A stretch of DNA of 64,000 nt from Solirubrobacter sp963724195 (GCA_963724195.1 CAVRTQ010000010.1:124001-188000), one strand, 5' to 3'. Positions 43,250-54,326 are shown, counted from the first letter of the stretch. Translations and numbers: made by a program. Notes: a model not told the origin generated them from the letters alone.

Positions 43250-43621
43250 CTAGGACGCCGCCTGCGCGACGCCCGGGTGGGCCTGCAGGGTTTCTTCGCC
43301 GGACTCGCCAGTGCGAATCCGGTATGCCTCTTCGACGGGCAAGATGAACACCTTGCCGTCACCGATGGAGCCGGTGCGGGCGTGCTTGAGGATGGCGTCA
43401 ACCACCGTCTGCACGTCACCGTTGGCCACCACGCACTCGAGCTTGACCTTCGGCCGCAGCCAGTTGGTCAGCTCGGCGCCGCGGTAGCGCTCGGTGATGC
43501 CCTTCTGCCGCCCGGAACCCTTGACCTCCGAGATCGACAGGGACGGGAACCCGAGCTCTAGGAGCTCCATCCGGATGGGCTCGAACGCCTCATGTCGGAT
43601 GAACGCTTCGATCTTTTTCAC
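43250..43621 (-). CDS. glnK: PII signal protein GlnK, with Leu in place of Tyr51
   Basis: A 123-residue PII protein that senses 2-oxoglutarate, ATP/ADP and energy state and gates AmtB. The core is MKKIEAFIRHEAFEPIRMELLELG, the T-loop starts GITERYRGAEL, and the C-terminal GDGKVFILPVEEAYRIRTGE matches the family's GDGKIFV..VxxAxxIRTGE. Position 51, the uridylylated or adenylylated Tyr in most PII proteins, is Leu here. The B-loop TGSIGDGK and K90-equivalent are intact, so nucleotide binding should be normal. The ATG overlaps the amtB stop (ATGA) so both are made together. Confidence 0.93.
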   Translation of the reverse strand: MKKIEAFIRHEAFEPIRMELLELGFPSLSISEVKGSGRQKGITERYRGAELTNWLRPKVKLECVVANGDVQTVVDAILKHARTGSIGDGKVFILPVEEAYRIRTGESGEETLQAHPGVAQAAS

Positions 43622-45090
43622 GCCGGAACCTCACGGGTCGTGGCCTTCGGAGCCGCGGCACCCACCGGCGCGGCGGCCGGCGAGTAGCCCACGAGCTCCG
43701 GGGCCGGGATGAACTGCTCCGGATACCCGTACATGCCGTGCTCGGAAATGTCCAGACCCGCATCCTCTTCCTCAGCCGACACGCGGAGGCCGTAGGTCTT
43801 CTTGATCAGCCAGAAGGTGAGGAAGGAGAAGGCGAACACGAACACGAACGCGGCGACGACGCCCACGAACTGGCCCCACAGCTGTCCGAACGAGCCGGTG
43901 TAGAACAGGCCACCCTCACCGACGGCGTTCTTCTCGGCCAGACGCGGCGCCGTGAAGAGACCGCACGCGAGCGTGCCCCAGATGCCGGCGAGGCCGTGCG
44001 CGGAGAGCGCGCCCACCGGATCGTCGATCTTCTTCTCGATCGCGAGCACGCCGAAGACCACGATCACGCCGGCGATGCCGCCGATGATCGGAGCGGCCCA
44101 CAGCTCCACGTAGCCCGAGGGCGCCGTGATGGCGACCAGGCCGGCGATCGCGCCGTTGCCCGCCATGCCGATGTCGATCGTCTTGGACTTCAGGTACATC
44201 GTCGCCACGGCCATCAGCACGCCGGCGGCGGCCGCGAGGTTCGTGACCATCGCGATCTCCGGGAAGCGCCCGTCGAGCGCGGTCAGGCCGGAGCCCGGGT
44301 TGAAGCCGAACCAGCCCAGCCACAGGATCAGCACGCCGAGACCGAACAGCGGCATGTTGTGGCCCGGGATGGCGCGCGGCTTGCCGTCGGCGCCGAACTT
44401 GCCCCGACGCGGGCCGAGGAGCAGGAGCACGGCGAGCGCGCCGGTCGCACCGATGAGGTGGACCACCGTCGAGCCGGCGAAGTCCTGCACCGAGAACTGC
44501 GTCGCGAGCCAGCCGCCACCGAAGATCCAGTGGGCGCCGATCGGGTAGATGAACGCCGAGAAGACGACGGCGTAGATGACGTACACGCCGAACTTCACGC
44601 GCTCGAGCGTGGTGCCCCACACGATGGCGAGCGAGACCGCGCAGAACACGAACTGGAAGAACCAGAGCGTCTCGAGCGTGATCGTGCCTTCGGCGACGTT
44701 GACGAGCGCGAAGTTCGCGCTCGCGTCGGCGCCGGCCAGGAAGAAGCCACTGGTCCCGATGATCTCGTTGCCGTTGCCGAAAGCAAAAGCGAAGCCGACG
44801 GCCCAGAAGCAGATGGCCGCGATCGAGAAGTTGACCAGGATCTTCGCGATCACCGTGCCCGCGTTCTTCCCGCGGGAGAAGCCGATCTCCAGGAAGGCGA
44901 AGCCTGCCTGCATGAACATCACGAGGATGCCGGCCACCAGCACCCAAACGGAATTGATCCCGACCTGCTCGGGCAGATTGCCCGCGTTGTACAGGTCGAG
45001 CGTCTTGCCGTCCGCCATTGCTACCGCGGGCACGGCCAGTAGTGCGAGCAGCCCGGCCCCCATACCGGTCGCCCAACGGGTCCTACGCAT
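43618..45090 (-). CDS. amtB: Ammonium transporter AmtB
   Basis: A 490-residue ammonium channel with a signal-like first helix and 11 further helices. Family marks are FMQAGFAFLEIGFSRGKN, FQFVFCAVSLAIVWG, DFAGSTVVHLIGATGALA and LWLGWFGFNPGSGL, plus the twin-His segment in AHGLAGIWGTLACGLF. The C-terminal tail (AEEEDAGLDISEHGMYGYPEQF) includes the GLDxxxHGExxY-like switch that GlnK binds. ATG 45090 is preferred because AGGAGG lies four bases upstream. It is co-transcribed with glnK, and glutamine synthetase III lies divergently upstream. Confidence 0.95.
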   Translation of the reverse strand: MRRTRWATGMGAGLLALLAVPAVAMADGKTLDLYNAGNLPEQVGINSVWVLVAGILVMFMQAGFAFLEIGFSRGKNAGTVIAKILVNFSIAAICFWAVGFAFAFGNGNEIIGTSGFFLAGADASANFALVNVAEGTITLETLWFFQFVFCAVSLAIVWGTTLERVKFGVYVIYAVVFSAFIYPIGAHWIFGGGWLATQFSVQDFAGSTVVHLIGATGALAVLLLLGPRRGKFGADGKPRAIPGHNMPLFGLGVLILWLGWFGFNPGSGLTALDGRFPEIAMVTNLAAAAGVLMAVATMYLKSKTIDIGMAGNGAIAGLVAITAPSGYVELWAAPIIGGIAGVIVVFGVLAIEKKIDDPVGALSAHGLAGIWGTLACGLFTAPRLAEKNAVGEGGLFYTGSFGQLWGQFVGVVAAFVFVFAFSFLTFWLIKKTYGLRVSAEEEDAGLDISEHGMYGYPEQFIPAPELVGYSPAAAPVGAAAPKATTREVPA

Positions 45091-45147
45091 CGTTCCTCCT
45101 CTGTGAAACAGCATCGGGGAGCAGTCTCCGCGCTGGGGCTCAGGCCA

Positions 45148-45506
45148 TCATTGTCCCGGTGTCGAAGATTCGTTCGCCGTTGTTCTCCCTACGGTCGATC
45201 GGGCTTGTGCGACGAGTACAGCGATGTCGTCGCGGACCTCGCCACCACCCGCCAGAGCCGCGGCCGAGCGGCAATTCGCCACCGTTTCCCGTGCGTGTGA
45301 GGCGTGCGCGAGGCGCAGCAGTTCACCCACGTCCTCGGTGGTGAGCGTGCGGGCCGGAGCGCCCGCCTCGGTCAATCCGTCCGTTAGAGCAGGAGCGTGT
45401 CGCCAGGGGCCAGGACCGCCTCGACGTCGTACACGAGCGGGTCCTCGAGCACGCCCAGCAGCGTCCCCGTGCACTCGAGCGGCTTGACCGTCCCGTCCGC
45501 GCCGCA
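45148..45506 (-). pseudogene. Remnant of a SpoIIE/PP2C-type phosphatase gene
   Basis: Only the C-terminal part of a SpoIIE-like Ser/Thr phosphatase remains. It reads KPLECTGTLLGVLEDPLVYDVEAVLAPGDTLLL, then, after an in-frame TAA and a one-base shift, TDGLTEAGAPARTLTTEDVGELLRLAH and GGEVRDDIAVLVAQA. The last two are the TDGLTEA and RDDIAVL motifs of the family. No N-terminal part exists upstream; the homology stops right at a 15-base inverted repeat (45512-45562). This looks like a deletion remnant. Confidence 0.68.
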
Positions 45507-45511
45507 GGGAG

Positions 45512-45562
45512 GGGGGTGAGGAACAAACGTTCGCTCCTGGCTAACGATTGTTCCTCACCCCC
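45512..45562. repeat. Inverted repeat GGGGGTGAGGAACAA with 21-base loop
   Basis: Fifteen-base perfect arms at 45512-45526 and 45548-45562 flank a loop that itself pairs CGTT with AACG. It borders the phosphatase remnant. It may be an extragenic palindrome, a miniature element scar, or a terminator; its sequence differs from the other palindromes in the window. Confidence 0.7.
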
Positions 45563-45922
45563 GTTGTTCGAAGCGCGGCCGTGATCGAGCACGATCGACC
45601 GGACGTGGAGCCGCTGGAAGTGACCACAACCGCTTCTCGAGATTTCCGGTGCCCGTGACTTGACGGGGGAGAGCGGCACGCCCAACGTACTTGCCACGCG
45701 GAGCTCGGAGGCGGATGTTCGCGCCGCGGGGCGGAACGCCGCTACCACGCCGGCCGCGGCCGGCACCCGTGTCCGCGGCCCTCAGGGTCCCCGCACCCGG
45801 CGCACGCTATGGCGTAGGTCGAAGTGCGCGCGCGTCGATTTGGACACGTGGACAAAGAGCCGGACCACGCTCCCGCCTACGTTAAGGGCCGCTGTCTCGA
45901 TCCTGAGGAGGATTTCGCCCGA
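45563..45922. other. Upstream region of glutamine synthetase III, no gene recognised
   Basis: About 360 bases between the inverted repeat and the GS-III start. An open frame on the minus strand contains AAGVVAAFRPAARTSASELRV but shows no recognised domain, ribosome binding site or continuity, and may be part of the same decayed locus. The promoter of GS-III should lie at its right end; GAGGAGG at 45905-45911 is the ribosome binding site. No clear GlnR-type box was identified. Confidence 0.45.
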
Positions 45923-48080
<2,158 letters not shown>

Positions 48081-48106
48081 CGACTCCGTCCCGGCCCGGA
48101 AGTTCA

Positions 48107-48134
48107 CGAAGGCCCCGCTCCGGCGGGGTCTTCG
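48107..48134 (+). terminator. GC-rich hairpin with TCCG tetraloop after glnN
   Basis: A 12-pair stem (CGAAGGCCCCGC with GCGGGGTCTTCG, one G-T pair) closes on a TCCG tetraloop, 27 bases after the glnN stop. No T-run follows. Such stable UNCG-like hairpins act as transcript ends or stabilisers in high-GC genomes. Confidence 0.7.
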
Positions 48135-48215
48135 TAGTTCGCTGCCTCGCACCTCGTCCCGTCGCTGAGACGAAGCGGGAGTGACTCGACGCATGTGCGG
48201 GGAGGACCGCTCGCG

Positions 48216-49110
48216 GTGAACGCGCGACGGATCGTGGATCGGAGCCTGCTCGCGCTGTGGAACGCGTGCGTGGAGTTCGTCGACGACCGCGGGCATCGCG
48301 ACGCCGCGCAGATCGCGTTCTTCGCGGTGCTCTCCTTCATCCCGCTCGCGATGCTGCTCGTCGGCGGCTTCGGCCTGTTCTTCGACGACGCGGAGATCCG
48401 CGAGCGGGTCGTGGTGGTGATCTTCGACAACGTGCCGCTGTCGGAGGACAGCGACCGCGAGCAGCTCGAGCGCACGGTGGGCGACGCGCTCGACAACACG
48501 GGCCGGCTCGGGCCGGTCAGCATCCTGCTGTTGATCGTCGCCGCGAGCGGCGTGATGGGCGCGCTGCGCCACGCGATCAACCAGGCGTGGGACATCCACA
48601 CGCGCCCGCCGATCATCCGCCGCAAGCTCCTGGACCTGTCGCTCGTGCTCGGCTCGGCCACGCTCATCGTGTTCAGCCTCTCGATCAGCGCGACGCGCGA
48701 GGCGGCAGACGATCTGGGCGAGGAAGGCTGGGCGGTCGACCTGTTCGGCGACGTGCTGCCGTTCGTGTTCACGGTCGGCGTCGTGCTGTTCCTGTACCGC
48801 GTGCTCCCGAGTCCGCGCCCGCGGACCCGAGAGATCTGGCCGGGCGCCGTGGTCGCCGCGGCGCTCATCAGCATCACGCGCGGCGCGCTGGAGATCTACT
48901 TCGAGTACCTGAGCGACTTCGGCGCGCTGTACGGCTCGCTCGGCGCGCTGATGGCGCTGTTCATCTTCGTCTACGCGGTCTCGCTGATCCTCGTGTTCGG
49001 GGCCGAGTACGCGTCGGAGTGGTCGCGCCTGCCCGAGGACGATGTCCGACGTGCGTCGAGAGGTGCGAAACAAGGCCTCAAGGATCCGGGAGCTGCTGCC
49101 GAAGAAGTGA
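48216..49110 (+). CDS. YihY/virulence factor BrkB-family membrane protein, frameshifted near 49040
   Basis: About 298 residues with six helices and the family motifs DAAQIAFFAVLSFIPLAMLL near the N-terminus, a characteristic RHAINQAWDIHTRPP loop, and LYGSLGALMALFIFVYAVSLILVFGAEYASEW near the end. The family includes proteins once annotated as RNase BN; its transport substrate is unresolved. GTG 48216 follows GGGGAGG by 11 bases and is taken as the start. Near 49040 one extra base changes the frame; the real tail is DVRREVRNKASRIRELLPKK with TGA at 49108-49110. Confidence 0.85.
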
Positions 49111-49140
49111 GTGAGCCCACTCAACCCCCCTCGGGCTCAC
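49111..49140 (+). terminator. Hairpin GTGAGCCC/GGGCTCAC after the YihY gene
   Basis: Eight-base perfect arms directly follow the stop codon, with a 14-base C-rich loop. It faces a second hairpin (49163-49194) belonging to the convergent operon. Confidence 0.6.
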
Positions 49141-49162
49141 CTCCCCTCAATAACCCCGGCAT

Positions 49163-49194
49163 TCCGGCCCCGTTCTCTCCCGAGCGGGGCCGGA
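49163..49194 (-). terminator. Hairpin TCCGGCCCCG/CGGGGCCGGA after the response regulator operon
   Basis: Ten-base perfect arms with a 12-base loop, five bases beyond the response regulator stop. It is placed to end the minus-strand three-gene operon. The two hairpins here separate convergent transcripts. Confidence 0.65.
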
Positions 49195-49199
49195 CGCCG

Positions 49200-49826
49200 T
49201 TAATCGACCAATCCGCGCTTGGCCGCCCAGTGCGAGACCTCGTGCCGGGAGGTGAGCTGGAGCTTGCGCAGGACGTTGCCGACGTGGGTCTCGACCGTGC
49301 GGTCGCTGATCCCGAGCCGTTGCGCGATCCGCTTGTACGCGTAGCCGCGCGCGAGATGGTGCAGCACCTCGCGCTCGCGCGGCGTCAACGACTCCAGCTC
49401 GCTCTTCTCCGGCGCGGGGGCGGAGAACGCCTGCAGGACGAAGGCCGCGAGCCGGGGCGAGAAGCACGCCTCGCCGGCGGCGACGGTCTGGATCGCGTCG
49501 AGCAGCTCGGACGTGTCGATCGTCTTGGTCACGTAGCCGAGCGCGCCCGCGCGGATCATCGGCACGACGTCCTCGGCCGCGTCGGAGACGCTCAGCGCCA
49601 GCACCTTCGGCGCGGTGTCGTCGCGGGGCAGCGCCTCGAGCACGGCAACGCCGCCGCCGTCGGGCAGGTGCACGTCGAGCAGGACCACGTCGGGATGCGT
49701 CTCCGCGATCACGGCCAGCGCCTCGCTCGGCGTCGCCGCCTCGCCGACGACCTCGTGGTGCTGCGCGAGCTCGGCCTTCACGCCGGCGCGGAACAGGTGG
49801 TGGTCATCGACGACGACGAGCTTCAT
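49200..49826 (-). CDS. NarL/LuxR-type response regulator (LiaR-like)
   Basis: A 208-residue regulator. The receiver domain keeps the acidic pair (VVDDHH), the phospho-Asp in VVLLDVHLPDG at about 51, the Ser in LALSVSD and the Lys in GYVTKTID. The C-terminal LuxR helix-turn-helix is LTPREREVLHHLARGYAYKRIAQRLGISDRTVETHVGNVLRKL. The start overlaps the stop of the upstream kinase gene (ATGA), so they form a pair. Upstream is a PspC-domain protein, so the system probably senses envelope stress. Confidence 0.93.
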   Translation of the reverse strand: MKLVVVDDHHLFRAGVKAELAQHHEVVGEAATPSEALAVIAETHPDVVLLDVHLPDGGGVAVLEALPRDDTAPKVLALSVSDAAEDVVPMIRAGALGYVTKTIDTSELLDAIQTVAAGEACFSPRLAAFVLQAFSAPAPEKSELESLTPREREVLHHLARGYAYKRIAQRLGISDRTVETHVGNVLRKLQLTSRHEVSHWAAKRGLVD

Positions 49827-51019
49827 CCCGTCACCCCGATCCGCAGCGCCACCTCGGTGCCCTCACCGGGCACCGAGTCGATCTCCGCGCTCCCGCCGAC
49901 CGCCTGCATGCGGCCGATGATCGAGTCGCGCACGCCGCGGCGCTCCGTCGGCACCTTCGTCAGATCGAAGCCCGGGCCCTCGTCGCGCACGAACACCTCC
50001 GCGCCGTCGGGCGAGGCCTGGGCGAACACGAAGATCGGCGAGCCCGCATGGGTGGCGGCGTTGCGCAGCGCTTCGCGCGCCGCGGCCGCCAGCGCCTCGG
50101 TCTCGCGGTCGAGCACCCGCTCGCCCAGAATCGTCAACTCCACCGTCGCATCATGATCGTCCTCCACTTCGGCGACCGCCTTGCGCAGCGCGGCGCCCAG
50201 GGTCTCCGTGCCCAGCTCGACCTCGCCCGCCATCCAGGCGCGCAGCTCGTGCTCCTGCCGGCGCGCGAGCCGCTGCACCGCGGCCGGGTCGTGCGCCTGG
50301 CGCTGGACGAGCGCGAGGGTCTGCAACACGGAATCGTGCAAGTGGGCGGCGACGCGGCGGCGCTCGTCCTCACGCGCGGTGGTCAAACGCGCGCGGTCCG
50401 AGCGGGCCAACCCCGCGATGAGGAGGGGCACGGCGATGATGGCCGCCGCGCCGCCGCCCAGCACGAGCAGCAGGGCCAGGGACAAGAGGCCCCCGCTGCC
50501 ACTGGCACCGATGTAGCCGAGCCCGAGGATGAGAGCCAGGCCCACCAGTGCAAGTCCGCCGAGCGCCCGCCAGGGCGCCGGCATAGGTGTGTCCGCCGTG
50601 CCCGTGAGCCGCTGCCACGGCGTGAGGCCACGCTGCGCGAGCCCGAAGCGGGTGCGCAGGTCGTCGGCGATCAAGATCAGGCCGCCCAGCGCCGCGAGCG
50701 CGATGATCGCGAGCGGCATCAGGGCGAAGACGAGCTCCGGCAGCGCCCAGAGGACGCGGCCGTCGGCGAAGTAGCCGAAGAAGACGATGAGCACGAACGG
50801 CACCGCGGCGATGGCCGCGCCGACGAGCAGCACGGGCTGGCGGCGGATCCGCGTCAGCGCGCGCGGGACGAGCACGAACAGCGCGAACACGGTGCCCGCG
50901 CCGAGCAGCGCGAGCGGCAGCGTGTCGCCGCCGTCGCCGAGCGCGACGGCCAGCGCGGCCACGAGCAGCGCGCCCGCGACGGCGGTGATGCGCCCGGCAG
51001 GATCGGAGAGCACGTTCAT
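49823..51019 (-). CDS. Sensor histidine kinase (HisKA_3), LiaS/NarX-like
   Basis: A 398-residue membrane kinase. Four to six helices span about 11-115 and 145-210. The HisKA_3 box is EDERRRVAAHLHDSVLQTLALVQRQA with the phospho-His, and the ATPase domain has EALRNAATHAG (N-box) and VRDEGPGFDLTKV (G1). The C-terminal RRGVRDSIIGRMQAVGG is typical of this class. It overlaps both the PspC gene and the response regulator gene. A large loop between helices may sense the membrane, while the PspC partner would be the accessory sensor. Confidence 0.92.
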   Translation of the reverse strand: MNVLSDPAGRITAVAGALLVAALAVALGDGGDTLPLALLGAGTVFALFVLVPRALTRIRRQPVLLVGAAIAAVPFVLIVFFGYFADGRVLWALPELVFALMPLAIIALAALGGLILIADDLRTRFGLAQRGLTPWQRLTGTADTPMPAPWRALGGLALVGLALILGLGYIGASGSGGLLSLALLLVLGGGAAAIIAVPLLIAGLARSDRARLTTAREDERRRVAAHLHDSVLQTLALVQRQAHDPAAVQRLARRQEHELRAWMAGEVELGTETLGAALRKAVAEVEDDHDATVELTILGERVLDRETEALAAAAREALRNAATHAGSPIFVFAQASPDGAEVFVRDEGPGFDLTKVPTERRGVRDSIIGRMQAVGGSAEIDSVPGEGTEVALRIGVTG

Positions 51020-52143
51020 CGGTTGCGCTTCTTCTTCGGCTTCGTCGTCTTCGCCTTCGTCTCGGGTTCCGGCCGCGCGCACGGGCCGGCCATGAAGCGG
51101 TCCACGCGCGCCTTGTCCACGTCCTGCTCCGCGCGGCGCACGCGCCACTCGCTCAGCAGCAGGTCGGCCTCGGCACTCGGGAGCCCGGTGGTGTCGGGAC
51201 GTTCCTCGGGATAGACCTCGTAGCCCGGCCAGTCCGGGTTCTCACGCGGGCTCACGCCGGCCGGGTAGTCACGGACGACCAGTTCGCCGCCCATCGTCGT
51301 GTAGTCGATGTCGAGTGTCGGCGCGGGCGCCGACGTGTCGGTGGGCGAGGTGAAGGTCGGGTCGCGACGGCCGGCCGCTTCCTCGTCGGTCACGGCGCCG
51401 TACTGGCCGAAGAGGATCGGCGTCGGCGAGGAGAGGTTGCCTTCCCCGAGCAGCGCGGTGCCGACGCGCAGCACCATCGGCGGCTGATGCTGCGTGACGC
51501 GCACGTGCACACAACGGTCGTGCGGGAGCGCGACGAGCGTGCGGCGCACCCCCGCCTTGATCCGCAGCGGGACCGTCTCGTTCGGCAGCGCGGTGTTGCG
51601 CAGGTCGAGCGTCAACGTGTTGAGGCCGCTCGTGTAGTCCCGCAGCTCCGCGGAGTCCTTGGGCGCGACGGTGACCGCCTGCGTGGTCGGCTCCACGCGC
51701 ACCCCGCCGACGGCGAGCGCCGCACTCGGCAGCACGAGCGCGCCGATCGGCAGCAACGCCCACGCCGGGCCGAGCTTGGCCCAGCCCGCGAGCGTGCCGA
51801 CGAGGATCGCGCCGGCGAGCGCGACGATCACCCAGCCGAAGCCGAACACCGTCGCGACGGCGCCCGCGCCCGCGAGGGTCGCGAGGCCGATCAGCGCACC
51901 GCAGGCCTGGGCCAGCAGCACGATGCCGCGCTGTCCGCGGCCGTCCTCGCTCTCGGCCGGGAAGATCAGCCACGCGGCGACGTACACGAGCACGCCGAGG
52001 CCGAGCAGGACGCTGCCGAGCGCGAACCACAGCCGCACGGTGCCCGCGGGGACCTCCCAGCGGCGCGCCAGGCCGGCGCACACGCCGCCGAGCCAGCGGC
52101 CGGCGCGGGGGCGGATGATCGGGGTGGGAAGTCCTTCGTCCAT
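51016..52143 (-). CDS. PspC-domain membrane protein, first gene of the kinase operon
   Basis: A 375-residue protein. The PspC domain is at about 9-70 (IIRPRAGRWLGGVCAGLARRWEVPAGTVRLWFALGSVLLG). Two more helical stretches follow (about 77-140), then a long extracytoplasmic region of beta strands and a very basic tail, ETKAKTTKPKKKRNR. Proteins with PspC fused to a beta-strand domain (LiaI-LiaF-like or DUF2154-like) sense envelope stress and feed a LiaS-type kinase. The start ATG 52143 is clean, and the stop overlaps the kinase start. Confidence 0.85.
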   Translation of the reverse strand: MDEGLPTPIIRPRAGRWLGGVCAGLARRWEVPAGTVRLWFALGSVLLGLGVLVYVAAWLIFPAESEDGRGQRGIVLLAQACGALIGLATLAGAGAVATVFGFGWVIVALAGAILVGTLAGWAKLGPAWALLPIGALVLPSAALAVGGVRVEPTTQAVTVAPKDSAELRDYTSGLNTLTLDLRNTALPNETVPLRIKAGVRRTLVALPHDRCVHVRVTQHQPPMVLRVGTALLGEGNLSSPTPILFGQYGAVTDEEAAGRRDPTFTSPTDTSAPAPTLDIDYTTMGGELVVRDYPAGVSPRENPDWPGYEVYPEERPDTTGLPSAEADLLLSEWRVRRAEQDVDKARVDRFMAGPCARPEPETKAKTTKPKKKRNR

Positions 52144-52306
52144 CGCGAAGCATTGTCGGACGCGGACACGGCGTTCACCAGTCGTGATGGCCCGGACGCC
52201 CCCTCCGGGATCTCCCTGAGATCCGCCGCCGACGGCAGCCGTATCTCCCGGTGCACATGGACCGTGTGTGATCACCGGCGCCGCGGGCGCCGACGACGGC
52301 GGGCGC

Positions 52307-53373
52307 GTGAGCGCGGCGGATCAGCTCCGCGCGCGCTTCGACGCGCCGGACGCGCTCGGGTACGGGATCGAGGAGGAGCTGTTCCTCGTCGACGGGGAGA
52401 CGTTCGACGCGCTCCCCAAGGCGCGGGAGGTGCACGAGCGCACGAACGAGCGATCCGCGCTTCAAGCTCGAGCTGATGGCGGCGCAGCTGGAGATCGTCA
52501 CGCCGCCGTGCGCGGAGCTCGAGACGGCGGTGGCGGCGCTCGCGCAGGCCCGGCGCGACCTCGCCGCGGCCGCGGAGCCGATCGGGCGCCTGTTGAGCGC
52601 GGGCGCGCACCCGACCGCCGCCGCAGCTGCAGGCGCTCACCGACGACCCGCGCTACCAGCACACGCTCGACGACTACGGCGAGCGCGCCCGGCGCCAGCT
52701 CGTCTCCGGCCTGCACCTGCACATCTCGCTCGGCGGCGCGGACCGCACGCTCGCCGTCTACAACGCGCTGCGCTCGCATCTGCCCGAGCTCGCCGCGTTG
52801 GCCGCCAACGCGCCGTTCCACGACAACCGCGACACCGGGCTGGCCTCGATCCGCCCGGTCATCGCCGTCAACCTCCGCCGTCAAGGCGTTCCGCCGGCGA
52901 TCCCGAGCTGGGAGTGGTTCGCGCACGCGCTCGAGTGGGGCGCCGCCTCCGACACCGTCCCCGACACGCGCCGCTGGTGGTTCGAGCTGCGCCTGCACGC
53001 CACCTACGGGACGCTGGAGATGCGCGTGCCGGACGCGCAGGCGTCCGTCGCCGACGTGCACGGCGTGGCCGCGTTCGCGTTCGGGCTGGTGGAGGCGCTG
53101 GCCGCTCGCTTCGACGCGGGTGAGCCGCTGCCCGTGCACGACACGTGGCGGATCGACGAGAACCGCTGGTCGGCGATGCGCGACGGCGTGGGCGGCACGC
53201 TCGCGGACCTCGACACCGGCGAGCGCGTGCCGACGCGGGAGCTGCTGCGCTCCCGCGTCCCCGACCTGCACCCGGAGACCGAGCGGCTGATCGAGGCCAA
53301 CGGCGCCATCCGCACCCGGCAGGTCGGGCTGGATGGCGCCGCCGCGTACCTCGCGGATCAGTTCTTGTCGTGA
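52307..53373 (+). CDS. YbdK-type carboxylate-amine ligase (GCS2 family), two frameshifts
   Basis: About 355 residues when restored. GCS2-family enzymes form gamma-glutamyl or other amide bonds using ATP. Segments in order are YGIEEELFLVDGETFDALP, then FKLELMAAQLEIVTPPCAELETAV, then LVSGLHLHISLGGADRTLAVYN, WEWFAHALEWGAASDTVPDTRRWWFELRLHATYGTLEMRVPD. The VxGLHLHI and EMRVPDAQ motifs are characteristic. Frame changes at about 52455 and 52620 each need one fewer base. GTG 52307 is the chosen start; GTG 52268 is an alternative. The 3-prime end overlaps the convergent hydrolase gene by 16 bases. Confidence 0.82.
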
Positions 53374-54302
53374 CCGAACCAGTCGTTCACGCGCAGCCAC
53401 GCCTGGGCGGCGGCCTGCGCGTTGAACCGGGCGGGGTTCGTGTCGTTGAAGAACGCGTGCTGGGCCTCGGTGAACGTGAGGATCTCGTAGTCCACGCGGG
53501 CGGCCTCGAGCGCCGCACGCGCCGCCTCCCGGGTGGCGTTCACGCGGTCGTCGACGCCGGCGAACACGCCGAGCACGTCGGCCTTGATGCCGCGCACGTC
53601 GCCGCCGGTCGGGAACGGGCCGTAGAACGGCGCCGCCGCTGACAGGCGCTTCTCCTTGGCGACGAGCAGGCGCCAGATCATGCCGCCGCCGAAGCAGAAG
53701 CCGATCGCCGACAGCGGCGCGTGGCGACCGACGCGCTTGGCGATCTCGGTCAGCGCCGCCTTCATGTCCTCGTCGAAGCGCTCCGGGTTCGTGGCCGAGA
53801 TCTGCGACAGCTTGGCCATCAGCGCGGCCTCGTCCGGGAACGCGCCCGTGCCGCCCTCTTCGGAGAGCAGGTCGAGCGCCAGCGCGCTGAACCCGTTGGC
53901 GGCGAAGCGGCCGGCCACGTTCGCGATGTGCGGCGTGAGCCCGCGGTTCTCGTGGATCACGAGCACGCCGCCCTTGACCTTCTGCGTCGCCGCCGGCGCC
54001 CAGGCGCCCATCAGGGTCCCGCGCGGGCCCGGGAACGTGATCGCCTGCGTCGCGGCCGGCGCCCACGCCGTCACCGCGCGGTCCGGATGGCCGTGCCCGT
54101 GGCCGTGGCCGTGGCCGTGTTTGTCGCCGCCGCTGTTCTTCCCGCGCGTGCGCGCCTCGGCCTCCGCCGCGATCATGCCCGCCGCCGTCGTCGCGCCGAC
54201 CCCCAGCAACGCCAATCGCCGCAACGCCTCGCGACGGTTGATGATCCCGTCGACATGGTCCTCGGCGATCTCTTCCGCGAGATACCGCTCCAGCTCAGTC
54301 AT
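53358..54302 (-). CDS. Exported dienelactone hydrolase-family protein with a His-rich linker
   Basis: A 314-residue alpha/beta hydrolase. The N-terminus has a conserved soluble helix (LERYLAEEIAEDHVDG) and then a twin-arginine-like signal (NRREALRRLALLGVGATTAAG). Next comes HGHGHGHGHGH, a likely metal-binding linker, and the hydrolase domain. The nucleophile is Cys in GFCFGGG, with the Asp in GVDDRVN and the His in QHAFFND completing the triad, as in dienelactone hydrolase. ATG 54302 has GGGAGGG eight bases upstream. The linker may place the enzyme at a metal-rich surface or help metal uptake; that is speculative. Confidence 0.85.
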   Translation of the reverse strand: MTELERYLAEEIAEDHVDGIINRREALRRLALLGVGATTAAGMIAAEAEARTRGKNSGGDKHGHGHGHGHGHPDRAVTAWAPAATQAITFPGPRGTLMGAWAPAATQKVKGGVLVIHENRGLTPHIANVAGRFAANGFSALALDLLSEEGGTGAFPDEAALMAKLSQISATNPERFDEDMKAALTEIAKRVGRHAPLSAIGFCFGGGMIWRLLVAKEKRLSAAAPFYGPFPTGGDVRGIKADVLGVFAGVDDRVNATREAARAALEAARVDYEILTFTEAQHAFFNDTNPARFNAQAAAQAWLRVNDWFGHDKN

Positions 54303-54326
54303 CCGACCCTCCCAGGAAACGTTGAC

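Noticed and set aside
43618..45114. Longer amtB start at 45114
   Set aside because: ATG 45090 has AGGAGG at proper distance; the longer start lacks one.
45563..45766. Minus-strand open frame before glnN
   Set aside because: It has a short plausible segment but changes into the phosphatase remnant region without continuity. It was not called a gene.
48216..50156. YihY-type gene continuing as a 650-codon frame
   Set aside because: After 49040 the frame loses all homology and reads antisense to the response regulator and kinase. The true end is TGA 49108-49110 after one base correction.
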